Program-made: the position numbers and the translations under genes
Notes under the pieces: model-generated
Seen by the model: only the letters and a program-made list of their open reading frames with translations
Databases searched by the model: none
Told to the model about the DNA's origin: nothing
Part shown: positions 42,149 through 50,389 of the stretch, one piece after another
Layout of the letters: the number at the start of each line of letters is the position of its first letter
How positions within the stretch are numbered: the stretch's first letter is position 1
DNA from: Parabacteroides faecalis
GTDB lineage: Bacteria; Bacteroidota; Bacteroidia; Bacteroidales; Tannerellaceae
NCBI RefSeq assembly: GCF_022809355.1
Contig: NZ_JAKZMM010000011.1
Coordinates: forward strand, 1-64,000
Reading direction: 5' to 3'
DNA length: 64,000 bases

Positions 42149-42160
42149 ATTATCTAAGCA

Positions 42161-43111
42161 TTATAATTCTTCTGCAATCTTATAATTATTACGATTAGGA
42201 GAACTTCGGGAAATCAATTCTCCGACAAATCCGGATAAAAACATCTGAGTTCCCAAAATCATACCTGTCAGTGCCACATAGAAATAAGGCGAATCCGTTA
42301 CTAAACGCATTGGCATACCAGCCATCAGAGAAACCATTTTAGCTCCCAATACAATCAGTAAAGAAATGAAACTGACAAAGAACATGACACTTCCCCACAA
42401 GCCGAAGAAATGCATTGGTTTTTTACCGAACTTAGATGTAAACCAAAGCGTAATCAGATCCAAATAACCATTGACAAAACGATCCAAACCAAATTTGGTT
42501 GTTCCATACTTTCGAGCCTGATGATGAACCACCTTCTCTCCTATCTTGGTAAAGCCGGCAATCTTAGCCAGATAAGGAATATAGCGGTGCATGTCATTAT
42601 AAATCTCAATATTCTTCACCACTATTTTCTTATAAGCTTTCAATCCACAATTAAAATCATGCAGATTATGAATACCCGAGATACGGCGGGCCGTTGCATT
42701 AAACAACTTGGTTGGTATTGTCTTTGACAGCGGGTCGTACCGTTTCTTCTTCCATCCGGAAACCAAATCATAACCGTCTTCAGTAATCATCCGGTACAAT
42801 TCGGGAATTTCATCCGGACTATCCTGCAAATCGGCATCCATCGTAATCACAACATCACCTTCTGCACGCTGAAATCCACAGTGCAAACCTGGAGACTTTC
42901 CATAATTCCTACGGAAACGGATTCCTCTTACAACTGATGATTTCTGTCGAAAACCTTCTATGATTTCCCATGAGTTATCGGTACTACCATCATCTACAAA
43001 AATAACTTCATACGAAAAATGGTTTTCTTCCATCACACGCTCAATCCAAGCAAACAGCTCCGGAAGTGATTCAGCTTCATTATATAACGGAATTACGACT
43101 GATATATCCAT
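42161..43111 (-). CDS. Family 2 glycosyltransferase, DPM1/ArnC-like, membrane-anchored
   Basis: 316 residues. The GT-A domain (1-225) opens ISVVIPLYNEAESLPEL and has VDDGSTDNSW and the metal-binding DxD in ITMDADLQDS. Two C-terminal membrane helices at about 235-262 and 272-298 anchor it. This is the layout of polyprenyl-phosphate mannosyl/glucosyltransferases, which load a lipid carrier for later transfer outside the membrane. It follows a DUF4199 gene by 38 bp. Confidence 0.93.
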   Translation of the reverse strand: MDISVVIPLYNEAESLPELFAWIERVMEENHFSYEVIFVDDGSTDNSWEIIEGFRQKSSVVRGIRFRRNYGKSPGLHCGFQRAEGDVVITMDADLQDSPDEIPELYRMITEDGYDLVSGWKKKRYDPLSKTIPTKLFNATARRISGIHNLHDFNCGLKAYKKIVVKNIEIYNDMHRYIPYLAKIAGFTKIGEKVVHHQARKYGTTKFGLDRFVNGYLDLITLWFTSKFGKKPMHFFGLWGSVMFFVSFISLLIVLGAKMVSLMAGMPMRLVTDSPYFYVALTGMILGTQMFLSGFVGELISRSSPNRNNYKIAEEL

Positions 43112-43149
43112 ATTATTTTATTTATAACCGATGTTTCTTTTATTCCATA

Positions 43150-43656
43150 TCAGCTCTTTCTCCGGCAAACCAAAGCAGCTACAGGAAGAGACAATATGAT
43201 ACCGTAAAATATATTATTCAAAATACCTTGAAGTGCCATGTGAATCGGCGAGAAATTCATGGACTCAATAGAGGAAATGATCTTACTATCTACCTGCATC
43301 TGCTTTAAGGAAGCAATTGTCTGCTCTACTGCCGATGATAAGAAATCAGGAGGAGCTACAAATCGATAAAACACATAATGCATGATAGATACAAGCATAG
43401 CAGCAAACAAATAGATAAGGACACCAAACCGCCATGCCTGACTAAATGAAATAACACCTCCTAAATCTTCCCGGTAACGCTTCGTCAGCAAATAAGCCAA
43501 ATAAGGAACTACCAGCGACATTCCCCAATAGATAACAACTAAATAAGAGAAGCGCATACTGAACATATAGAATATATATTTCACTATCCAGAATATTCCT
43601 AAAGAAAAACCATAGGACATAGCAGCCGACATGAGTCCACTATTTTTATTTTCCAT
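43150..43656 (-). CDS. DUF4199 membrane protein
   Basis: 168 residues, four hydrophobic segments (about 12-30, 37-54, 72-95, 140-160). The family is restricted to Bacteroidetes and has no known function. The C-terminal half includes SIESMNFSPIHMALQGILNNI. The gene lies directly before the GT2 gene, a common pairing in the order. Confidence 0.88.
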   Translation of the reverse strand: MENKNSGLMSAAMSYGFSLGIFWIVKYIFYMFSMRFSYLVVIYWGMSLVVPYLAYLLTKRYREDLGGVISFSQAWRFGVLIYLFAAMLVSIMHYVFYRFVAPPDFLSSAVEQTIASLKQMQVDSKIISSIESMNFSPIHMALQGILNNIFYGIILSLPVAALVCRRKS

Positions 43657-43684
43657 ACTTCAAATATATCGATTCTTTGCGCGA

Positions 43685-43715
43685 CAAAAATACGTTTTTT
43701 AGACTAATCTACAAA
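43685..43715 (-). promoter_or_regulatory. Promoter of the DUF4199-GT2 operon
   Basis: On the minus strand TTTG (43715-43712), 19 bp, TATTTTTG (43692-43685), 28 bp before the ATG. Confidence 0.6.
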
Positions 43716-43754
43716 AAGCAATGATATTGTTTTCATTATCCTCAGAATGAAAGA

Positions 43755-43788
43755 AAGCCTTTTACAGTTTTCTTGCTGTAAAAGGCTT
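43755..43788 (-). terminator. Terminator of the tRNA-Lys cluster
   Basis: AAGCCTTTTACAG (43755-43767) and CTGTAAAAGGCTT (43776-43788) form a perfect 13-bp stem with an 8-nt loop. A T-rich tail follows on the minus strand, 20 bp after the last tRNA. Confidence 0.8.
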
Positions 43789-43808
43789 CCCATCTAAGAT
43801 AATTACTG

Positions 43809-43881
43809 TGACCTCGGAGGGGATCGAACCCTCGACCCAATGATTAAGAGTCATTTGCTCTACCAGCTGAGCTACGAAGTC
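43809..43881 (-). tRNA. tRNA-Lys (CTT), copy 3 in transcription order
   Basis: 73 nt. Acceptor GACTTCG pairs with CGAGGTC, the D arm is GCTC/GAGC, the anticodon loop CTCTTAA gives anticodon CTT, the T arm is GAGGG-TTCGATC-CCCTC, and the discriminator is A. CCA is not encoded. Confidence 0.97.
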
Positions 43882-43905
43882 ATTTTTTCTATTTCCTGAA
43901 AGAAG

Positions 43906-43978
43906 TGACCTCGGAGGGGATCGAACCCTCGACCCAATGATTAAGAGTCATTTGCTCTACCAGCTGAGCTACGAAGTC
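43906..43978 (-). tRNA. tRNA-Lys (CTT), copy 2
   Basis: Identical in all 73 nt to the copies on either side. The 24-bp and 21-bp spacers share the words CTATTTCCTGAAAG, so the cluster arose by tandem duplication of gene plus spacer. CCA is not encoded. Confidence 0.97.
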
Positions 43979-43999
43979 ATTCTTCTATTTCCTGAAAGG

Positions 44000-44072
44000 T
44001 GACCTCGGAGGGGATCGAACCCTCGACCCAATGATTAAGAGTCATTTGCTCTACCAGCTGAGCTACGAAGTC
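44000..44072 (-). tRNA. tRNA-Lys (CTT), copy 1
   Basis: First transcribed of three identical genes; 5' G at 44072, discriminator A at 44000, anticodon CTT. Its promoter lies 38 bp upstream. Confidence 0.97.
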
Positions 44073-44109
44073 AACACTTTATCTACAATCTCCTTCGCGA
44101 TTGCGGGTG

Positions 44110-44140
44110 CAAAGATAGGAACATTTTTTGAAATACCAAA
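44110..44140 (-). promoter_or_regulatory. Promoter of the tRNA-Lys cluster
   Basis: On the minus strand TTTG (44140-44137), 19 bp, TATCTTTG (44117-44110): a full consensus match. The start would be near 44103. Confidence 0.7.
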
Positions 44141-44164
44141 AACTTTCCCGCCTTTTTCTATAAA

Positions 44165-44971
44165 TTAATCATCAAACTCATAAACATCCGAAGGAGTCGT
44201 TCGCTTCAATGCTACCAATGAAACATCCTTTCCGACACGGATTCCTTCTTCAAAAAGACGGATATCTACTGTCTTATAAGCCAGTTCCGGATGGTTGTTA
44301 TCCCGGCTTAAATGGCAAAGCCAGATATTCTTCAAATCGAGTGTATAATGTGTTGCCAAAAATTCAGCAGCTTCCTGATTACTCAGATGCCCGATTGGTC
44401 CGGCTACCCTTTCTTTCAAGAACTGCGGATAATTTCCATACCGAAGCATTTCATCATCATAATTGGCTTCAAGCACCAAATGATTTGCCTTGCAGATGTA
44501 TTCACTGACTTTCTCATTGATATGTCCCACATCGGTTGCAATTGTGAAACGATGCTTTCCATACTTTATATAATACCCGACACTGTCGGTACTGTCGTGA
44601 GGAACAGGGAATGCTGTTACTTCAAAATCCCGGATAAAGAATGGGACTTCTTTCTCAATGACCCGCTTAGAGGTTGTAAGAGTTTCTTCCACATACCGGC
44701 TTTTTGCTATTCCCCGGTGAACACCTTCGGTTGTATATACCGGAATACTCATTTTTTCTCCCAAATAACCTACCGTCTTAATATGGTCTGCATGGTCGTG
44801 TGTGACCAAGATAGCCACAATCTGCGATAAATCAATGGAACGATCTTTCAATACCTTTTTGATAGTACGGATACCGATTCCGGCATCAATCAGCAATCCG
44901 TACTCCGGCGTCCCCAAATAGTAGCAATTACCACTGCTACCACTAGCCAGGCTAAAAAAAATCAATTTCAT
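44165..44971 (-). CDS. MBL-fold metallo-hydrolase (YycJ/WalJ-like)
   Basis: 268 residues, cytoplasmic. The metal motif THDHADH is at about 59-65, with ATDVGHI and the late HLSRDNNHPE supplying further ligands. The start FSLASGSSGNCYYLG is characteristic of the YycJ/WalJ branch, whose Gram-positive members are 5'-3' exonucleases linked to DNA repair; the same activity here is only inferred. It follows ansA by 24 bp and is probably co-transcribed with it. Confidence 0.92.
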   Translation of the reverse strand: MKLIFFSLASGSSGNCYYLGTPEYGLLIDAGIGIRTIKKVLKDRSIDLSQIVAILVTHDHADHIKTVGYLGEKMSIPVYTTEGVHRGIAKSRYVEETLTTSKRVIEKEVPFFIRDFEVTAFPVPHDSTDSVGYYIKYGKHRFTIATDVGHINEKVSEYICKANHLVLEANYDDEMLRYGNYPQFLKERVAGPIGHLSNQEAAEFLATHYTLDLKNIWLCHLSRDNNHPELAYKTVDIRLFEEGIRVGKDVSLVALKRTTPSDVYEFDD

Positions 44972-44995
44972 ATATTGTTCTATTTTTATTCTTCT

Positions 44996-46057
44996 TCAAG
45001 AGCGCACAAACGAATCGGGAATGGTTATTTCACCTATCAGCGAACAATTCATATGCTCTTTTACCTCATTCGGAGTTAATCCGTGCCCGAACAGGAACAT
45101 CAGTTTGGTCACGGCACTTTCCGTTGTACTGTCGTACCCACTGATAACACCTATCTCGAGTAATTTCTGCCCGGTTTCATACCGATGCATCTCAACACTT
45201 CCAGCCCGACATTGCGTAACGTTTACGATAACCACCCCACGTCCAACGGCTTCTTCCAACATTTGCAAGAACCACTTGTCAACGGGCGCATTTCCGCTAC
45301 CGAATGTTTCCATAACAACACCCTTCAATCCGGGAATGTTCAGAATAGATTCAACTACCGAAGGCGATATTCCCGGGAAAAGCTTCAGGATGGCAATATT
45401 CCGATCCAATAAATAATGAGGTTTCAAAGGTCTGCGAGATACCGGATAATAAATCTGAGTCACGTCATACTTGATATGAATACCGGCATGTGCCAACGAG
45501 GGATAATTATACGAACGGAAGGCATTGAAGTTATCCGCATTGGCCTTACAGGTACGATTGCCGCGCATCAATTCATTCTCAAAGAATACGCAGACTTCTG
45601 GAACTATCGGGAAACCGTTCTCTTTGGCAGCAGCAATCTCTATGGCGGTAATCAGGTTTTCCTTCCCGTCCGTCCGCAACATACCGATTGGCAACTGAGA
45701 ACCGGTCAGAATCACCGGCTTAGTCAGATTCTCCAACATAAAGCTCAGGGCCGAAGCCGTATATGACATGGTATCCGTTCCGTGCAGGATCACAAATCCG
45801 TCATACTTCTGATACGTATCCGCAATAATCTTTACGATTTTCATCCACGAATCAGGCCCCATGGCTGATGAATCCAATGGCGGATCAAACTGATAGGTAT
45901 CGACATGGTGTCCCAAGAACTTCAATTCCGGAACATTCTCGGCCAGATGCTGAAAGTCGAATACTTCCAACACTCCGGTTTCCGGGTTTTCAATCATACC
46001 GATTGTTCCACCTGTATATATCAATAAGATAGATGCCTGCTGCTTATTATCCGTCAT
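44996..46057 (-). CDS. ansA: Type I (cytoplasmic) asparaginase
   Basis: 353 residues without signal peptide, so the low-affinity cytoplasmic type. The first catalytic threonine lies in IYTGGTIGMIE and the second in VILHGTDTMSYTASALSFML. The Lys of the active site falls in the region of MLRTDGKENL. It hydrolyses asparagine to aspartate and ammonia. A -7 box, TATCTTTG (46084-46077, minus strand), lies 20 bp before the ATG, though the -33 is unclear. Confidence 0.95.
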   Translation of the reverse strand: MTDNKQQASILLIYTGGTIGMIENPETGVLEVFDFQHLAENVPELKFLGHHVDTYQFDPPLDSSAMGPDSWMKIVKIIADTYQKYDGFVILHGTDTMSYTASALSFMLENLTKPVILTGSQLPIGMLRTDGKENLITAIEIAAAKENGFPIVPEVCVFFENELMRGNRTCKANADNFNAFRSYNYPSLAHAGIHIKYDVTQIYYPVSRRPLKPHYLLDRNIAILKLFPGISPSVVESILNIPGLKGVVMETFGSGNAPVDKWFLQMLEEAVGRGVVIVNVTQCRAGSVEMHRYETGQKLLEIGVISGYDSTTESAVTKLMFLFGHGLTPNEVKEHMNCSLIGEITIPDSFVRS

Positions 46058-46147
46058 AACCTTTGTTTTTGAATCACAAAGATAACCAAACTAGCGGAAA
46101 TTTCCTCTATCTTGGGAAAAGAATCTACCCTATTGACTTTCTAATTT

Positions 46148-46205
46148 GATTCCAACGAGAATCAAAATCGATTCTCGTTTATCTTGAAAACATTCTTCGT
46201 TTATC
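46148..46205. repeat. Short palindrome array (element F)
   Basis: Units beginning GATTC, GATTC and CATTC start at 46148, 46170 and 46191 (22 and 21 bp apart). AACGAGAATC (46154-46163) and GATTCTCGTT (46170-46179) are a perfect 10-bp inverted repeat with a 6-nt loop. A fourth, poorly preserved unit may precede at about 46127. The same 10-mer pair recurs at 62810 and 62848. It lies between the TRIC-like gene and ansA. Confidence 0.55.
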
Positions 46206-46237
46206 TAAAAAGGACATCCGGACAAAGGGAGAAACCA

Positions 46238-46849
46238 TTATTCCTCCCCTTTCAAAGCCGGCAAACTGATATGATACTTGACTGCTACGACACGTGCGAT
46301 AAAAACTGATGCCGCCGATACGAATTGGGTAAGAGGAAGAGGCAGCTCAAAGCAAGTACAGAGATAATAAATCAATCCGCCGAATACACAGGCCAAAGCA
46401 TAAATATCTTTCCGGAAGATAAGAGGCTCTTCGTTAATCAGAATATCTCGCATCATACCGCCAAATGCTCCGGTAATCGTTCCCATGACAACGGCCACCC
46501 ACATCGGGAAACCGAAGTCGAGCGTCTTGGCAATACCCACCACAGCAAAAAGCCCCAGTCCGATGGCATCAAATATAAAGAATGTATTATTCAGGCGAAC
46601 GACGTATTTCCGGAATACCAATACAAACAACAGGGCTAACCCGGAAATAACCAAATAAGATAATTGCAACATCCAGAAAGGCGTAGCATTCAACAACACA
46701 TCTCGAATGGTTCCACCACCGACGGCTGTTACCACACCCACAACATAAGCCCCGAACCAGTCGAATTTCTTGGCAGATGCCAAACGGATTCCACTGATAG
46801 CGAAAGCAAATGTTCCTACATAATCACATAAAGTAATGAAGTCTATCAT
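46238..46849 (-). CDS. TRIC/YadS-family (UPF0126) membrane protein
   Basis: 203 residues from the ATG at 46849 (MIDFITLCDYVGTFAFAISG), where the family begins; a frame open further upstream is non-homologous in look. Seven helices form two three-helix repeats, each with the glycine-rich motif AVGGGTIRDVLL and GAFGGMMRDILI. These are trimeric monovalent-cation channels in the families studied, while some members are proposed glycine transporters. Monocistronic. Confidence 0.92.
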   Translation of the reverse strand: MIDFITLCDYVGTFAFAISGIRLASAKKFDWFGAYVVGVVTAVGGGTIRDVLLNATPFWMLQLSYLVISGLALLFVLVFRKYVVRLNNTFFIFDAIGLGLFAVVGIAKTLDFGFPMWVAVVMGTITGAFGGMMRDILINEEPLIFRKDIYALACVFGGLIYYLCTCFELPLPLTQFVSAASVFIARVVAVKYHISLPALKGEE

Positions 46850-46864
46850 TTTATTTTTTAGGCG

Positions 46865-46896
46865 CAAAGATAAGAACTGTTTTCTATCCAAACCAA
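46865..46896 (-). promoter_or_regulatory. Promoter of the TRIC-like gene
   Basis: On the minus strand TTG (46896-46894), 21 bp, TATCTTTG (46872-46865), 15 bp before the chosen ATG. This placement also supports the shorter start. Confidence 0.5.
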
Positions 46897-47014
46897 CGTA
46901 TTGGCTGAAAAAGCCCTTCTGTCTTGCGAAAACAAATACTTTTATAGTGATATTGACCATTGATATAAAAAGATTTTTACAGATATTTGCCGTTCTAATT
47001 CAAACTATCGACAC

Positions 47015-48493
47015 ATGAAGTTCAAGTATCTACTTATTATATTCTTATCTATCTTTACTTTCAGATACAGTTATAGCCAGGAATACTTGCCTCAGATGGA
47101 ATCTCGTTATTTCACCAGTGATTCGATCTCTGTATTGAAACCCAAACCTTTTTGGGCTGCCGGCGAAGTTATCGGAACCAATCTGGCCGTATGGGCTTTT
47201 GACCGTTATGTAGTAAAAGAAAGCTGGGCTCGCATCAATTGGAACACCATCAAAAACAATTTCAAGCGCGGACCGGTATGGGACAGCGATAAATTCACCA
47301 CCAATCTGTTTGCTCATCCGTATCATGGCGGATTATACTTCAACGCAGCACGTAGTAATGGCTTGAACTTTTGGCAATCCATACCTTATTCGGCCGGCGG
47401 AAGCCTGATGTGGGAGTTTTTCATGGAAACGGAAGCTCCTTCCATTAATGACATGATGGCTACTACTTTCGGAGGAGTTGCCTTGGGAGAAATCACCTAC
47501 CGGCTGTCGGACTTATTTATCGATAACCGAGCAACCGGCTGGGAACGTGTCGGACGCGAATTGCTTACCGGTATCATTTCGCCCATGCGGGGAATCAATC
47601 GTCTTATCACCGGCGAATCCTGGAAACGGAGAAGTTATAAAGGTCGCAGTTATTCGAATGTTCCCGTCAACTTGATCCTCAGTATGGGTCCGCGGTTTCT
47701 GGCAGACGAAGAGAAATCGAGAAAAGGCTCTTCCAGCTTGCATTTTGATTTAGCCTTGAATTATGGTAATCCATTTAATGATGAGAATTATACACCCTAC
47801 GAATGGTTTCGCTTCAAATTGGGCATGGATGTAATTAATCAGCCTCTCATCAACCAGGTAAATGCAATCGGAGCCTTGTGGGGAAAGAATATATGGCAGA
47901 AAGACAACCGCTCACTGATGTTCGGAATCTTCCAGCATTTCGACTATTACGATTCTGATATTAACTCGAAAAACAACCAGCTAATTGCTCCTTACCGTAT
48001 ATCCGAAGCGGCCGCAGCCGGTCTGGGCGCTATTTATTATAAGAATCCGGATCCGGGAAACAAGACATTGGTATATGGCGAATTATACACCAACGGAGTT
48101 GCTTTGGGAGCTAGTCTCTCGGATTATATGAAGTTGGGCGAACGCGATTATAATTTGGGAAGCGGATATAGTATCAAAGGCGGAGCCGGTTTGATTTATA
48201 ACAAACAGTTAGCTCTCTTGCTTAACCTGGAAAACTATCATATCTTTACCTGGAAAGGATACGATCCGGACTTAGACTGGAGCACGGTTGATCCGAATGA
48301 ATTAAGTGTGCAAGGCGACAAAAGCAATGCCCGACTGACGGTATTCTCCATTCTTCTGGCCTATCAGTTCAAGAAACAATGGAGCATTGCTCTTTCCAAT
48401 CGTTTCTTCAACCGGAAAACCGATTACAAATATCACGATACCGTAGATTACGCTACATACGATCTGATGCTAAAAGTGGGGTATCGTTTATAA
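47015..48493 (+). CDS. DUF3943 exported protein
   Basis: 492 residues with signal peptide (cleavage near SYSQ, residue 22). The DUF3943 region (about 60-190) includes WDSDKFTTNLFAHPYHGGLYFNAARSNG (cut here at the ends), GGSLMWEFFMETEAPSINDM and FGGVALGEITYRLSDLF. The remainder is rich in beta strands and ends in LMLKVGYRL, as outer-membrane barrels do. The repeated His, Glu and Asp residues in the first half suggest an enzyme or lipid-binding site inside a barrel, but no activity is established. The stop codon lies in the loop of its terminator. Confidence 0.85.
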   Translation: MKFKYLLIIFLSIFTFRYSYSQEYLPQMESRYFTSDSISVLKPKPFWAAGEVIGTNLAVWAFDRYVVKESWARINWNTIKNNFKRGPVWDSDKFTTNLFAHPYHGGLYFNAARSNGLNFWQSIPYSAGGSLMWEFFMETEAPSINDMMATTFGGVALGEITYRLSDLFIDNRATGWERVGRELLTGIISPMRGINRLITGESWKRRSYKGRSYSNVPVNLILSMGPRFLADEEKSRKGSSSLHFDLALNYGNPFNDENYTPYEWFRFKLGMDVINQPLINQVNAIGALWGKNIWQKDNRSLMFGIFQHFDYYDSDINSKNNQLIAPYRISEAAAAGLGAIYYKNPDPGNKTLVYGELYTNGVALGASLSDYMKLGERDYNLGSGYSIKGGAGLIYNKQLALLLNLENYHIFTWKGYDPDLDWSTVDPNELSVQGDKSNARLTVFSILLAYQFKKQWSIALSNRFFNRKTDYKYHDTVDYATYDLMLKVGYRL

Positions 48494-48503
48494 CCCCACT
48501 TTT
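48472..48503 (+). terminator. Terminator overlapping the DUF3943 stop codon
   Basis: AAAAGTGGGGT (48472-48482) and ACCCCACTTTT (48493-48503) form a perfect 11-bp stem with a 10-nt loop. A T-rich tail with TTTTTT follows. The left arm encodes the last residues of DUF3943, and TAA is at 48491-48493. Confidence 0.85.
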
Positions 48504-48538
48504 CTATTTTCGTTTTTTATCTCATCAACGTTTGAACA

Positions 48539-49489
48539 TCATTTCCCTTCCTTCTTCCGCTTCTTCCAAAGCTGATAGCTATTGATGATGTTTTGCCATA
48601 AAACGTATGAACCGGGAGCCAACGACGATACCGGATCCAAATACGTATAAGCCATCCAGATTGCCAAGACGGTATTCTTTTGTCCCAAAGCCTGGCCTGC
48701 ACTGATCCGGTCGTGATAATGCGTACCTATCTTCTTTCCCAACAAGAATTGGACAGCACAAGCAAACAAGCCGGCTAAAGCGATCAGTATCTTGACAGAT
48801 GCAGGAGTATCACTTTCCACCAACGATTTAAAGGTCTGTGCCGTTACGATGGTTAATGCAACAGCCCACAGATAAAAAGCCAAGTCATGCATATTCAATA
48901 ACCATTGATGTATTTTCGGCAAATACAGACGAATCAGCCAGGCAGCAAAGAACGGACATAGTAATAATGGAAAGACTTTACTTAATATCTTCAGGAAAGC
49001 GGTAAAGAAAGACAAATCGGCATGTGGTTCGACCAATGGGAACAATAAAGGCACGGCCACAGCGGCCAAGATATTGGATAACAACGTATAGGTTGTCAGC
49101 GCAGAAACACTTCCTCCCAACTTACCGGTAATAACTGCAGCAGCCGTAGCTGTCGGACAAATCAGACAAACCATCGCTCCTTCGAATACTTCCCGATAAG
49201 CCACATCCAGTTTACTCAACAATAAAACAGCTACCATCAGCAGACAAGAGATTATCTGAAACAAGAGTAACCAACCATGCCAGCGCACCGGCATTAAATC
49301 CCGAATATTTACCTTACAGAAAGTAAGCAATAACTGAGCAAAAATCAATGAAGGAGTCAGAAAAGCGATCAGTTGATTTACGAGGGGTTTGGTTGGTTCT
49401 AACAAGGGGACATGAACAAACAATAAATATCCCAGGACACCTGCCAGCATGGCAATAGGTAATGTCCAGTTTTTGATGAAATTCAACAT
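48539..49489 (-). CDS. BASS-family (bile acid:sodium symporter-like) transporter
   Basis: 316 residues, nine or ten hydrophobic segments. The family signatures are LICPTATAAAVITGKLGG in the crossover region and ISAGQALGQKNTVLAIWMA near residue 265. Members carry bile acids, pyruvate, pantothenate and other organic anions, and the substrate here is unknown. It is convergent with DUF3943. Confidence 0.88.
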   Translation of the reverse strand: MLNFIKNWTLPIAMLAGVLGYLLFVHVPLLEPTKPLVNQLIAFLTPSLIFAQLLLTFCKVNIRDLMPVRWHGWLLLFQIISCLLMVAVLLLSKLDVAYREVFEGAMVCLICPTATAAAVITGKLGGSVSALTTYTLLSNILAAVAVPLLFPLVEPHADLSFFTAFLKILSKVFPLLLCPFFAAWLIRLYLPKIHQWLLNMHDLAFYLWAVALTIVTAQTFKSLVESDTPASVKILIALAGLFACAVQFLLGKKIGTHYHDRISAGQALGQKNTVLAIWMAYTYLDPVSSLAPGSYVLWQNIINSYQLWKKRKKEGK

Positions 49490-49589
49490 AACTTTATTGT
49501 ATCATTTAAATCGGGTGCAAAATAAACGATTATTTTCCAAATAATAGCACAATCGAAAGGAGAGATTAATGAAGGCCAACAAAAACAAA

Positions 49590-49616
49590 GGCTGCGAGAT
49601 TCACATCTAGCAGCCT
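49590..49616 (-). terminator. Terminator of tpx
   Basis: GGCTGCGAGAT (49590-49600) and ATCTAGCAGCCT (49605-49616) pair with one mismatch around a short loop. On the minus strand the stem is followed by TTTGTTTTTG. Confidence 0.75.
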
Positions 49617-49661
49617 CCTACACTAACCCTTAACTTTAACCAATGAAAAACAATAATCTAT

Positions 49662-50162
49662 TTATTTCAATACAGCTAACGCTGCTTCATAATTGGGCTC
49701 GTTTATAATCTCAGATACCAATTCTTCATAAATTACTTTTCCGGCTTCGTCAACAACGATAACACCTCGAGCCAACAGACCTTTCAATGGACCATCCGTC
49801 ATCAACATTCCGTAACCATCCTCAAAACAAGAACAACGGAAAGCAGATAAACTGATCACGTTCTCAATTCCTTCTGTCGTACAAAAACGACTCTGAGCGA
49901 AAGGTAAATCTTTGGAAACAGCCAATACCACTGTATTGGGAAGAGAGGCGGCCTCTTTATTAAAACGCCTTACCGAATTTGCACACACAGGTGTATCTAA
50001 ACTGGGGAAGACATTCAAGACTACACGTTTGCCTTTCAAATCAGTTAAAGATAATTCAGACAAATCGTTTTTAACACCTCTGAAATTGGGAGCTTCAGCT
50101 CCTACTTGGGGTAAGTTTCCGTTCGTATGAACGGCCATCCCTTTAAATGTTATTTCTGCCAT
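49662..50162 (-). CDS. tpx: Thiol peroxidase, atypical 2-Cys peroxiredoxin
   Basis: 166 residues from the ATG at 50162 (MAEITFKGMAVHTNG), the normal Tpx length; an upstream ATG adds 11 basic residues. The peroxidatic cysteine is Cys60 in PSLDTPVCANSVRRF, the resolving cysteine is Cys94 in QSRFCTTEG, and Thr57 and Arg65-like positions complete the site. It reduces lipid and other hydroperoxides using thioredoxin. Its promoter is at 50203-50234. Confidence 0.96.
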   Translation of the reverse strand: MAEITFKGMAVHTNGNLPQVGAEAPNFRGVKNDLSELSLTDLKGKRVVLNVFPSLDTPVCANSVRRFNKEAASLPNTVVLAVSKDLPFAQSRFCTTEGIENVISLSAFRCSCFEDGYGMLMTDGPLKGLLARGVIVVDEAGKVIYEELVSEIINEPNYEAALAVLK

Positions 50163-50202
50163 GGATTTTTGTTTTCTATTATTAAACATTACCAAAGCGT
50201 TA

Positions 50203-50234
50203 CAAATATAATACGCTTTTCATTTACCAAACAA
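50203..50234 (-). promoter_or_regulatory. Promoter of tpx
   Basis: On the minus strand TTG (50234-50232), 21 bp, TATATTTG (50210-50203), about 40 bp before the ATG. Confidence 0.5.
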
Positions 50235-50389
50235 GCATTTCCGCAAAAAGTTCCCCGTTTTAACTTCTTTTAAGCAGTGTGTTTTTGACATAAAAAATAT
50301 GGTTATACAGCTTCGTTCATCCGAAACATTCATTAATTTTGGCAGCCTTTAAAGAGGAAACAGATTCGTATAAATCAAAAACAAACAAT

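Noticed and set aside
42077-42160. yybP-ykoY manganese riboswitch before mntP
   Set aside because: Only 84 bp are available, mostly occupied by the terminator of the GT2 gene, with no matching fold.
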